Shown one piece after another: positions 1 to 6,562 of a DNA stretch of 7,507 nucleotides. Under the pieces are notes generated by a model, which was not told the origin of the DNA, ran no database searches, and was given only the letters and a program-made list of their open reading frames with translations. Source of the stretch: Candidatus Bathyarchaeota archaeon (lineage in GTDB: Archaea; Thermoproteota; Bathyarchaeia; TCS64). The position numbers and the translations under genes were made by a program. The stretch is from positions 1-7,507 of the forward strand of contig JAFGTA010000047.1 of the NCBI GenBank assembly GCA_016934355.1, written 5' to 3'. How positions within the stretch are numbered: position 1 is the first letter of the stretch; each line of letters starts with the position of its first letter.

Positions 1-2084
1 GCACCGTGACCGTCCGCATCGAGACGGCGCAGCCCGGCGTCGTGAAGGCGTGGACCCGGGAATGGGAGATCGAGGAGACCATAGACGGCGTGGCGGAGTA
101 CACGTTCGAGGTGCAGGAGTACATCTCCGGCACAAAGTACGTCAGGTACGAGTACGGCGACTACGCTGGCAGGTACCCGTTCGACATCGACGGCTACACC
201 GCGCGAATAACCGACATAACGCTAGACCGGGAGGTGTACACCGTGGGTGACACGCTGCACATGGACGTCGAGCTCTGGGCGAGCCACGACGTCGACGCCG
301 TGATGCTTGTCACCCTATACGACCAGTACTTCAACCCCGTCGAGTCGTTCACCGTTGACGTCACCCTCACGCAGGGAGTCAACGTCCTCGGCGTCGACCA
401 CGAGATAGCCGTGGGCGGCCTCGGCGTCTACGCGGTGAACCCGCGGATATACGTCGACATACCCAACCACTCCCTCGTGCTGCTGGTGGCTGGGTCGCAC
501 ATGTTCGACGTGACGGCAGACCCCGTGCCGCCCGTCATCACCATACTGTCGCCCGATCAGAGCACATACGGGGTGGACAGCGTCCTAGTGAACTACACGG
601 TCAACGAGGACACCCAGTGGGTGAAACGCAGTGTCGACGGCGGACCACAAACGACGGTGGACGGCGCGTTCATGCTCAGCAGCCTACCGGACGGCCAGCA
701 CACGGTCACGATATACGCAAGCGACACCACCGGCAACCAGGGCAGCAAGTCCGTGCAGTTCAGCGTGGACGTGACCCCCGCAGGCCCGCCGCCGTCGTTC
801 GGCGGAGCCCCTCCGGCGACCACTCTTCTACCACCCGTGGTGGAGGAGCCCTCGCAGGTGACTGACACGTCTTTCACCGTCACATGGACGGGGCCAGAGG
901 GTATGAGCCCCGACGGGTACGAGGTATACGTATCCACCGTGCCGGGTCTCCTCGGGGAGAAGGTCGCCTACGTCACGGAAGGAAACCAGTACACCGTGAC
1001 GGGGCTCGACCCCGAGAAAGACTACTACATAACGGTGAGAGCCGTCTACGGCGACGACCACAAGGACTCGGGGCAGGTTGATGCCACGACCGGGGAACGC
1101 GCGACGAAGCCGAGGATACTGTCACAGGTGAACACCACCATCAACGAGGACGAGTACAACCTCGTGTGGATGCCACATGGCTCAACCGTGTGGGCAGGGT
1201 ACAGAGTCGGCGACGGCGAGTTCATCGAGATCGAGGGCAACGCCACCCTGACCGGGCTAGGCGAAGGCACACACGTTATAACCCTCATGACGCTCGACGC
1301 CGAGGGCCACGCAGAGTACACGCGTTTCACGCTAACCGTCGACCTTCCCGTGAACACGCCGCCTGAGATAATCCACTTCCCGGTTGACTCCACTCTGGAG
1401 GGGCACCCAATCGAGATAGCCGCGGTGATCAGAGACGACGACCTAGTTGACGCCTCGCTTCACTACAGAGTCGGGGCAGACCCGTTCATGGAAGTGCCAC
1501 TCGAAAAATGTGGCAGTTGTATCGACACCTACGAGGCCATGATACCAGGCGAAGAGTTGGACTCGCCAAGACTGGACTACTACATCACCGCGAGTGACGC
1601 GGAAACAACTGTCAGTCACCCGCCGGGGGCACCGGAAACATACCATACGGTTGACGTGGACTTGAAGCCAGCCCCCCTATCAATGACAGTCGACGAGGTG
1701 AAGACCAGCCAATTCGCTGTCACATGGGCTCAGACGCAGGAGACAGACTTCAAGAACTATACGCTGTACATCTCAGAGTCCCCGGGGCAGCTAGGGGATC
1801 GTCTCGCAGCCGTCACCGACCAAGGGGAAACCAGTTACACGGTGACCGGCTTAGAGCCTAGGTCCACCTATTATGTGACCCTTAGGGTGTACGACCAGGC
1901 GGAGCTGCACTCAGACTCGGCGCAGATGGAGGCGACGACCCGGGGGCAGTCGAACCTCACGGCTGTCGTGGTAGCGGTCGTCATAGTGTCGGCTTCCGCG
2001 GCTCTGTACACTAGGTACAGGAACCGAACCTTCTTCGACGACGCGTTAAGGAAGGTCCGGATTTTCCTGCAACATAGGAGGTAG
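1..2084 (+). CDS. Membrane-anchored surface protein with Ig-like and fibronectin III domains (5' partial)
   Basis: The reading frame is open from the left edge, so the GTG at 6 is probably internal and the true start and signal peptide lie outside. Numbering from that GTG gives 692 residues. Residues ~66-170 form a beta-rich macroglobulin-like or Ig-like segment. Ig-like modules follow at ~174-256, ~370-446 and ~450-552. Two fibronectin type III domains lie at ~277-363 and ~556-646 and clearly resemble each other (YTVTGL followed by Y-Y-x-T-x-R). A Pro/Gly-rich linker sits at ~258-275. Residues ~651-668 are one hydrophobic helix, followed by a basic tail of about 24 residues, so most of the protein should be outside the cell. 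N-x-S/T sequons at N154, N196, N376, N412, N584 and N650 fit archaeal N-glycosylation. The only cysteines seen are C502 and C505 (CGSC). Adhesion, S-layer association or an enzyme with its catalytic part upstream are all possible; no catalytic motif is visible. Confidence 0.85.
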   Translation, partial: TVTVRIETAQPGVVKAWTREWEIEETIDGVAEYTFEVQEYISGTKYVRYEYGDYAGRYPFDIDGYTARITDITLDREVYTVGDTLHMDVELWASHDVDAVMLVTLYDQYFNPVESFTVDVTLTQGVNVLGVDHEIAVGGLGVYAVNPRIYVDIPNHSLVLLVAGSHMFDVTADPVPPVITILSPDQSTYGVDSVLVNYTVNEDTQWVKRSVDGGPQTTVDGAFMLSSLPDGQHTVTIYASDTTGNQGSKSVQFSVDVTPAGPPPSFGGAPPATTLLPPVVEEPSQVTDTSFTVTWTGPEGMSPDGYEVYVSTVPGLLGEKVAYVTEGNQYTVTGLDPEKDYYITVRAVYGDDHKDSGQVDATTGERATKPRILSQVNTTINEDEYNLVWMPHGSTVWAGYRVGDGEFIEIEGNATLTGLGEGTHVITLMTLDAEGHAEYTRFTLTVDLPVNTPPEIIHFPVDSTLEGHPIEIAAVIRDDDLVDASLHYRVGADPFMEVPLEKCGSCIDTYEAMIPGEELDSPRLDYYITASDAETTVSHPPGAPETYHTVDVDLKPAPLSMTVDEVKTSQFAVTWAQTQETDFKNYTLYISESPGQLGDRLAAVTDQGETSYTVTGLEPRSTYYVTLRVYDQAELHSDSAQMEATTRGQSNLTAVVVAVVIVSASAALYTRYRNRTFFDDALRKVRIFLQHRR

Positions 2085-2103
2085 CCTCTCCTCACCCTTT
2101 TTT
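2076..2103 (+). terminator. Probable terminator of the surface-protein gene
   Basis: AGGAG at 2076-2080 can pair with CTCCT at 2088-2092 around the TAG stop codon. Five bases later comes a run of six T (2098-2103). A poly-T tract alone is often enough for archaeal termination, so the T run is the stronger sign and the short stem may be incidental. Confidence 0.5.
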
Positions 2104-2153
2104 CGTTTAATTCAAGAGGCGTATCTTCCGATGCGTCCTCGTCATACTTACAG

Positions 2154-2183
2154 TAATTAACTGATTCTCACTATTTCTAAATA
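2154..2183 (+). promoter_or_regulatory. Candidate promoter of the tldD-tldE operon
   Basis: The 112-base gap after the surface gene turns AT-rich just before tldD. Two TATA-like stretches are visible: TAATTAA (2154-2160), which would give a short leader, and TTTCTAAATA (2174-2183), which would place the transcript start near the second ATG at 2206. I cannot choose between them. No strong Shine-Dalgarno sequence precedes 2197. Nothing else is recognisable in the gap. Confidence 0.35.
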
Positions 2184-2196
2184 CAAGGCAGGCGAT

Positions 2197-3606
2197 ATGT
2201 ACAAGATGTTTGATCTTTGCGATTACGCTCTGGAACACGCCAGAGAAACTGACTACATGGATGTACGCATCGAGAGATACGACAACACGGCCCTAACCAT
2301 CATAGACGGCCAGATCCAGAGCTGCCTGACCTACCATAAGAAAGGCGCAGCGATACGCCTCACACACGGCGGAGCCTGGGGATTCCAGAGCACGACCGAC
2401 CTGACCCGGGAGGGGCTCTCGGAGGCGACGGAGAAGGCTCTCTCCATGGCGCGAGCCGAGGCGAGACTCCTCGAAAAACCCGTGGAGCTAGCCCCCGTCA
2501 AGGTGTGCACAGACACGGTAGACCCACGGGTGAGGATCGACTTCAGGGAGATGGGTCTCGAGGAGATAATTGACATGAACCTCGGGTGGAACACCGCCAC
2601 CAAGGCTGACGGCGTCGCCCGGGCCATCACGAGGTACGGCACAATAGACGGCGACAAGTACTTCGCCAGCTCGGAGGGAGCCAGGATACACTTCATCAAA
2701 CCGGTGCCCTTCCTCGGGGTGACGGCCTTCGGGAAAGGCAGCGGCGGCGTACAGACCTACACCGAGGAGTTCGGTGGAACAGGAGGCCACGAGCTGTTCG
2801 CGGGCGGAGACCCCACGCAGGCCTGCCGGAAGGTGGGAGAGGAGGCTGTGGCGTTGGCCGACGCAGAGCCGGCTCCCGCCGTGAGGGACACGCACGTGAT
2901 CTTCGACCCCGGGTTCATGTCGCTGCTGACACACGAGATAGTGGGGCACCCCAGCGAGGGTGACAGGGTCGCCGGGAGGGAGGCGGCTTGGGCAGGCACC
3001 GCGTGGTGGAAGGGCATGGAGGGCCTGGAGGTGGGCAGCGAGTACTTCACGGCCTACGACGACCCAACCATGGAAGGAACCTACGGGTACTACCTGTACG
3101 ACGACGAGGGCACCCCCGCCAGACGGAAGGTGCTCGTGGAGAAGGGCGTCATCAAGGAGAGGATGCACTCAAGGGAGACGGCGGCCATGTTCTGTGTGGA
3201 GCCCAACTCGGGCATGAGGGCCAACACCTACGAGTACTACCCCATCATAAGGATGAGCAACAGCGTGTGGGGCACAGGCGACTGGAAGCCCGAGGAGATC
3301 ATAGAGGACACCCGGGAGGGCATACTGCTAGTCGGCTCAAGGTCGCCCAGCATAGACGACGCGAGGTACCAGTGGGCCATATCGAGCCAGGCAGGCTGGC
3401 TCGTTAAGAACGGGGAGCTGGAGCGGCGTGTAAAGAACTGCCTCGTGACAGCCACGTCCCCCGTCTTCTTCAAGTCCATCGACGCGCTGGCCGACGACAC
3501 TCGGATGGGCACGGCCAACTGCGGCAAGGGGGACCCCTTGCAGTTGGCGGCCGTGGGCAACGGGGGGCCACACATGCGTGGCGTGGCCACCATCGTGGGA
3601 GGCTAA
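2197..3606 (+). CDS. tldD: TldD-family zinc metallopeptidase, catalytic subunit
   Basis: This 469-residue protein matches TldD of the TldD/PmbA (peptidase U62) family in length and layout. The N-terminal domain carries the family signature G-F-Q-S-T-T-D-L-T (~62-70), followed by a helix ending in MAR (84-86). The metal site is HEIVGH, with H246, E247 and H251, followed by PSEGD. The C-terminal third ligand is C442 in ANCGKGD, and the glycine-rich GNGGPHMRG segment (454-462) follows. In E. coli, TldD acts with TldE as a heterodimer that threads short unfolded peptides to a zinc site; it matures microcin B17 and degrades the CcdA antitoxin. The archaeal substrate is unknown. No signal peptide or membrane helix is seen, so it should be cytoplasmic. 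It is the first gene of an operon and is followed 4 bases later by its partner. The start could be ATG 2197 or ATG 2206; no ribosome binding site decides it. Confidence 0.93.
   Translation: MYKMFDLCDYALEHARETDYMDVRIERYDNTALTIIDGQIQSCLTYHKKGAAIRLTHGGAWGFQSTTDLTREGLSEATEKALSMARAEARLLEKPVELAPVKVCTDTVDPRVRIDFREMGLEEIIDMNLGWNTATKADGVARAITRYGTIDGDKYFASSEGARIHFIKPVPFLGVTAFGKGSGGVQTYTEEFGGTGGHELFAGGDPTQACRKVGEEAVALADAEPAPAVRDTHVIFDPGFMSLLTHEIVGHPSEGDRVAGREAAWAGTAWWKGMEGLEVGSEYFTAYDDPTMEGTYGYYLYDDEGTPARRKVLVEKGVIKERMHSRETAAMFCVEPNSGMRANTYEYYPIIRMSNSVWGTGDWKPEEIIEDTREGILLVGSRSPSIDDARYQWAISSQAGWLVKNGELERRVKNCLVTATSPVFFKSIDALADDTRMGTANCGKGDPLQLAAVGNGGPHMRGVATIVGG
3597..3602 (+). promoter_or_regulatory. 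Shine-Dalgarno sequence that sets the tldE start
   Basis: GGGAGG lies inside the last codons of tldD, 8 bases before a TTG at 3611. This strong site at normal spacing favours the TTG start over the in-frame GTG at 3578. The longer version would add 11 residues (AWPPSWEAKAL-like) that do not look like the start of this family. Confidence 0.7.
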
Positions 3607-3610
3607 AGCG

Positions 3611-5011
3611 TTGAAGATTAACATCGCGGAACGGGCCGAGAAGGCGCTGGCGCTGGCCGAGGCACACGGAAAGGCCGAGGTCTACATGGCGTCCAACGAG
3701 CTGCTGAGCATAAGGATGGCCAACACCAGGGTCATCGAGTCCAAGGCCATCGACGACAAAGGCGTCGGCATAAGGATATTATCCGGCGGCGGGGTGGGGT
3801 TCAGCTCGACCACTGACCTCACAGACAGCGGTCTCCAGAAGGCAGTCAGCGACGCCGCCACGATGGCCAGACACAGGAAGACCGGTTTCAGCTACGATCT
3901 ACCGTACCCTGAGAAGGCGAGCCCCGCCAAGATATACGACGGTGAGACGGCTGGGCTCCTCCACGACTTGGATACTGTGACCGAGTACGCCCACCGCTTG
4001 ATGGACGCCAGCGTCGAGGCCGGGCCCAAGGTGGCGGAGAACTCGGGGATCTTGAACGTCCTCAGGTTCGGCAAGACCGTGATGAACAGCAACGGAGTGG
4101 ACGTGCACGAGGAAGGAACAGGCTGGTCCGCGTTCCTGGCGACGACGGCTGAGGGAGCCGGCGAGCAGCGCGAGGGCATGGTGACGGGCTCCACGGTCAG
4201 GATAGCGGACTTCGACCCCGAAAGCATGGGCGGGGAGTCCGCCGAGATGGCGGTGAAGAGCCTGGGCGGGAAGAAGATACAGGAAGGAGACTACGAGCTC
4301 ATCCTGCTGCCCAGCGCCGCCCAGTGCATAGTCACCGAGCTGGCGGGCTGCACCAACCCGCCCACACAGGAGAGCAGCATACCGCTGCTCAGGGACAGGC
4401 TCGGGGAGCAGATCGCCTCCGAACGCCTCACCCTGAGCGTCAACCCGAGGCGCACGGGTTTCTCGATGGTCGGCGCATACGACGACGAGGGAGTCCCCGC
4501 CAAGGAGCTGAAGCTCTTCGACCGCGGCGTCTACAAGGCTTCGCCGTACGACTCGTGGTACGCACAGAGGCACGGCGTCGAGGGGACGGGCCACGGCTTC
4601 AGGAGCATGTCCATGCTCACAGGGGGCACAGTGTACCACGGGAAGATGTACCACGTGGAGCCTTCGCCGAGCGCGGCTTGCCTGGAGATGAGCCCCGGAG
4701 GCGACACCGTTGACGAGATGATCGAGTCCACGGAGAAGGGGATCGTCGTAGGCGTCGTCTGGTACAGCAGGATCATGCTGCCGACGAGGGGCGACTACAA
4801 CGCCATAATGAGGATGGGCACCATGCTCGTGAAGGGCGGAGAGGTGGTGGGCGCCGTGCAGAAGTTCAGGCTAGTCGACAACATCCTCGACCTAGCGCGT
4901 AACATCGATATGGTCGGTGAACCCGTGCCGCTGAGCCACTGGCACATGCCCTACGGGGCGATAGCGCCGATGAAGATTTCCAAGGCTCACTGCATGCCCT
5001 ACTACGACTAG
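3611..5011 (+). CDS. tldE: TldE/PmbA-family protein, non-catalytic partner of TldD
   Basis: With the TTG start the protein has 466 residues, nearly the same length as the upstream TldD, and it is a clear paralogue of it. Residues ~51-87 (KGVGIRI, then GFSSTTDLT, then MAR) align with TldD residues ~49-86. Where TldD has HExxxH, this protein has LPSAAQCIVTELAG (~233-246), so the metal-binding histidines are absent. No cysteine occupies the place of TldD C442; the C-terminal cysteine is C461, near the end. This is the expected pattern for TldE, which helps form the enclosed peptidase chamber without a zinc site of its own. The protein is probably cytoplasmic. The gene starts 4 bases after the tldD stop, with a strong ribosome binding site in the tldD tail, so the two are co-transcribed and probably made in matched amounts. 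In E. coli the two genes (tldD and pmbA/tldE) are unlinked; here they sit together. Confidence 0.92.
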   Translation: MKINIAERAEKALALAEAHGKAEVYMASNELLSIRMANTRVIESKAIDDKGVGIRILSGGGVGFSSTTDLTDSGLQKAVSDAATMARHRKTGFSYDLPYPEKASPAKIYDGETAGLLHDLDTVTEYAHRLMDASVEAGPKVAENSGILNVLRFGKTVMNSNGVDVHEEGTGWSAFLATTAEGAGEQREGMVTGSTVRIADFDPESMGGESAEMAVKSLGGKKIQEGDYELILLPSAAQCIVTELAGCTNPPTQESSIPLLRDRLGEQIASERLTLSVNPRRTGFSMVGAYDDEGVPAKELKLFDRGVYKASPYDSWYAQRHGVEGTGHGFRSMSMLTGGTVYHGKMYHVEPSPSAACLEMSPGGDTVDEMIESTEKGIVVGVVWYSRIMLPTRGDYNAIMRMGTMLVKGGEVVGAVQKFRLVDNILDLARNIDMVGEPVPLSHWHMPYGAIAPMKISKAHCMPYYD

Positions 5012-5032
5012 CGTACCCTCTTTTCTTATTCA

Positions 5033-5039
5033 TTTTTTT
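5033..5039 (+). terminator. Poly-T terminator after tldE
   Basis: A run of seven T follows the tldE stop codon by about 20 bases, preceded by another T-rich patch (TTTTCTTATT, 5021-5030). There is no strong stem. This is a typical archaeal poly-T termination signal, and the next gene has its own TATA-like box. Confidence 0.55.
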
Positions 5040-5053
5040 ACCGAGGCTGGATT

Positions 5054-5076
5054 CTGAGCGACTCAGTTTTAAGAAG
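5054..5076 (+). promoter_or_regulatory. Hydrolase promoter with an abutting small palindrome
   Basis: TTTTAAGAAG (5067-5076) looks like an archaeal TATA box; 26 bases downstream of its centre is about 5096, at the gene's ATG, so the mRNA may be leaderless. Immediately upstream is CTGAG-CGA-CTCAG (5054-5066), a 5-bp inverted repeat touching the TATA box. It could be a repressor site, or a weak hairpin plus TTTT finishing termination of the upstream operon. Confidence 0.45.
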
Positions 5077-5096
5077 AGACTACCAAGGGATCGTTG

Positions 5097-5891
5097 ATGG
5101 TATTGATGGAAGGTTTCATCGAGAGCGGCGGCTACAAGGTCCACCACGTGACGTGGGGTGAGGATGGCCCTAGGGTGCTGCTCATCCACAGCATGGGCAT
5201 GGACGGTCACAGTATGGACGCCCTCGCCGAGAGCCTGAAGGACGAGTACCGGGTCCTCAGCCTCACAATCCTCGACCACGGGGACAGCGATCCACCCCGC
5301 GGCGACATCTCCCTGCCTGAGCACGCCGAGGTGATGAGGGGCTGCTACAATCAGCTCGGGTTCAAGCCCAGCGTCCTCATAGGGCACAGCATCGGAGGCA
5401 TGATGGGAATGATTCTGACTGCCGATCACCCAGACGAGTTCCTCGGCCTAGTACTCGTCGACATCGCCCCATTCGAGTCAACGGGGAGAAGCCCCCACCC
5501 GCAGCCCCCAGAGAGCTTCAAAGACGAGAAGCAGGCTAGGGCGTGGCTCAAGGAGAGGTACCCCGGGTTCACCGAGTACTACTACGACAACCGCATTAAA
5601 CACGCCTTCAAGCGTGAGGGCTCCACACTGAGGCTCAAGCCCAGAGGCGACAGGATAAGAGGCGGCCTCGCTACGGACCTCTGGCCCTATGTGAAGCGCA
5701 TCAAGACCCCCACCCTGCTATTGGCGGGGAAGGAGAGCACCTTGGTCACCCCCAAGACAAGGAGACGTATGGAGAGCACCGTGCCGGGGCTTGAGACGGT
5801 CGTCGTAGGGGGCACCGGCCACATGATACCCCAGGACAAGCCCGAAGAATTCGAGAGACTGGTTAGAAGCTTCCTTAAGCGGGTCAACTAA
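5097..5891 (+). CDS. Alpha/beta-fold hydrolase
   Basis: This is a 264-residue single-domain alpha/beta hydrolase. The oxyanion region is LLIHSMG (~28-34), the loop DHGDSD (60-65) matches the usual GHGxS element, and the nucleophile elbow is GHSIGG with S98. H242 in GTGHMIPQDKPEEF is the catalytic histidine. A charged, helical cap segment spans ~127-195. After strand 7 the usual G-x-x-D acid is not present: the sequence is AGKESTLVTP (210-219), with E213, S214 and T215, so the acid may be E213 or may come from elsewhere. No signal peptide is seen, so it is probably a cytoplasmic esterase, lactonase or C-C hydrolase-like enzyme; the substrate cannot be read from sequence. ATG 5097 is preferred: AAGGGA lies 6 bases upstream and the TATA spacing fits. 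TTG 5094 and ATG 5106 are alternatives. Confidence 0.88.
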   Translation: MVLMEGFIESGGYKVHHVTWGEDGPRVLLIHSMGMDGHSMDALAESLKDEYRVLSLTILDHGDSDPPRGDISLPEHAEVMRGCYNQLGFKPSVLIGHSIGGMMGMILTADHPDEFLGLVLVDIAPFESTGRSPHPQPPESFKDEKQARAWLKERYPGFTEYYYDNRIKHAFKREGSTLRLKPRGDRIRGGLATDLWPYVKRIKTPTLLLAGKESTLVTPKTRRRMESTVPGLETVVVGGTGHMIPQDKPEEFERLVRSFLKRVN

Positions 5892-5908
5892 CCCATTTTT
5901 TCAATGGG
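5892..5908 (+). terminator. Hairpin terminator after the hydrolase gene
   Basis: Directly after the TAA stop, CCCATT (5892-5897) and AATGGG (5903-5908) form a 6-bp perfect stem with loop TTTTC, and a T6 run spans 5896-5901. It lies between convergent genes. On the opposite strand the hairpin has A rather than T, so it serves the plus-strand gene better than the cupin gene. Confidence 0.5.
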
Positions 5909-5942
5909 ATTCCTGTTACATGATGCTTGGATATTCTGAGCT

Positions 5943-6293
5943 TTACTCGTCTTCGGTGTAGAGGTTCTGGACTAGCAGCGCCGTCTTCTTGTTTGTCATG
6001 TTGACGAACCTGTGGGGCACTCCCGCGGGTATGGTGACTACCATCCCTGGCGTGATCTCGGTCACCTCTTCGCCGGTCTCGACTCTCGCCTTCCCGGAGA
6101 GCGCCATGACGACGTGGGTTCTGCCGTGGTCGTGCATAGCGGTGGAGCCGCCTGAGCCTATCCGTAGTACCCTGCACGAGTAGGCGGCCAGCCTGGTCTT
6201 GTCGACCGCCATCACTGTGTTTACCTCCCTGTGCCCTTCTCCGGGCATGGGTCCCCCCTGCTCTTGGTTTAGCCGCCGCACCTTTAGGCTCAT
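5943..6293 (-). CDS. Small single-domain cupin protein
   Basis: The protein has 116 residues and one cupin barrel. Motif 1 is G-(x)5-H-D-H-(x)3-H (H54, H56 and H60), with histidine where the classic motif has glutamate. Motif 2 is G83-(x)5-P89-x-G91-(x)2-H94-(x)3-N98. Together these give four histidines that could bind one metal ion. Single-domain cupins of this size act as small dioxygenases, isomerases or metal- or ligand-binding sensors; no DNA-binding domain is attached here, and the substrate is unknown. It should be cytoplasmic, as no signal peptide is seen. The ATG at 6293 is supported by a TATA-like box about 32 bases upstream. An internal ATG (residue 16) follows a G-rich stretch and is a weaker alternative. 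The gene converges with the upstream hydrolase and follows the zinc-ribbon gene on the same strand, but with its own promoter. Confidence 0.87.
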   Translation of the reverse strand: MSLKVRRLNQEQGGPMPGEGHREVNTVMAVDKTRLAAYSCRVLRIGSGGSTAMHDHGRTHVVMALSGKARVETGEEVTEITPGMVVTIPAGVPHRFVNMTNKKTALLVQNLYTEDE

Positions 6294-6320
6294 GTTAATC
6301 GGCTGATCTGGCTGACAGGC

Positions 6321-6329
6321 GTTTTTATG
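6321..6329 (-). promoter_or_regulatory. TATA-like box of the cupin gene
   Basis: Read on the minus strand this is CATAAAAAC, an AT-rich box centred about 32 bases before the cupin ATG, which predicts a leader of only about 6 bases. Between the box and the start lie two copies of GGCTGA on the plus strand (6301-6306 and 6310-6315) with a 9-base period. Confidence 0.5.
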
Positions 6330-6341
6330 GTTTGGGATAAG

Positions 6342-6348
6342 AAAAAAA
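6342..6348 (-). terminator. Poly-T terminator of the zinc-ribbon gene
   Basis: On the minus strand a run of seven T begins 5 bases after the TAA of the 53-residue gene. It lies before the cupin TATA-like box, so the two minus-strand genes appear to be separate transcription units. Confidence 0.5.
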
Positions 6349-6353
6349 GGCTG

Positions 6354-6515
6354 TTACTTAGCCTTCGGTACTGTGTGGCTCAGCTTTCCGTCTCGGTAGA
6401 AGGCGCTGAATGGCTTCTTGCATGATGCGCAGCTGTATCCTTCACCGTTGAAGAGGCCGAACTTCCAGGTCTTGCCGGTTGCCTTGGCTTCCTTGCCACA
6501 TCTTGGGCACTTCAT
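6354..6515 (-). CDS. 53-residue zinc-ribbon-like protein
   Basis: On the minus strand an ATG at 6515-6513 opens a 53-codon frame ending in TAA at 6356-6354. The protein begins MKCPRCGKEAKATGKTWKFG and has two CxxC pairs, C3/C6 and C29/C32 (CASC), 22 residues apart, as in a minimal zinc ribbon. The remainder is rich in lysine and aromatic residues and ends KAK, so it is basic. Small proteins of this kind, with a CPxCG start and a KTWK segment, occur in archaea and mostly have no assigned role; nucleic-acid binding is a reasonable inference but not shown. Support that it is real: paired Cys motifs, GC-rich codon pattern against AT-rich flanks, a good TATA box upstream (6545-6553) and a poly-T tract just after the stop. 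It is too short for many gene finders. Confidence 0.85.
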   Translation of the reverse strand: MKCPRCGKEAKATGKTWKFGLFNGEGYSCASCKKPFSAFYRDGKLSHTVPKAK

Positions 6516-6544
6516 GGTAGCTCATCGTATTTATGATATATACT

Positions 6545-6553
6545 CTATATAAG
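6545..6553 (-). promoter_or_regulatory. TATA box of the zinc-ribbon gene
   Basis: On the minus strand this reads CTTATATAG. About 26 bases downstream of its centre is ~6523, giving a leader of about 8 bases before the ATG at 6515. The nearby GATATATAC (6535-6543) would instead give a leaderless transcript. Confidence 0.55.
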
Positions 6554-6562
6554 TGTTAGTAA

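Noticed and set aside
2076..2082. AGGAGGT resembling a perfect Shine-Dalgarno site
   Set aside because: It encodes the final Arg-Arg of the surface protein plus the first base of its stop, and no start codon with a meaningful frame follows at suitable distance.
2488..3168. Long open frame (226 codons) on the minus strand inside tldD
   Set aside because: It is entirely covered by a gene with intact catalytic motifs, its translation is rich in His, Val, Gly and Pro as expected from antisense of GC-rich coding DNA, and no family motif is seen.
3578..3610. GTG at 3578 as the start of tldE
   Set aside because: It would overlap tldD by 29 bases and add residues unlike the family; the TTG at 3611 has GGGAGG at 8-base spacing.
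3899..4654. Long open frame (251 codons) on the minus strand inside tldE
   Set aside because: It is antisense to a well-supported gene, with biased composition and no recognisable domain or promoter.
5012..5096. Possible small RNA gene in the tldE-hydrolase gap
   Set aside because: The gap is only 85 bases and is explained by a poly-T terminator and a promoter; no tRNA-like or box C/D motif set was seen.
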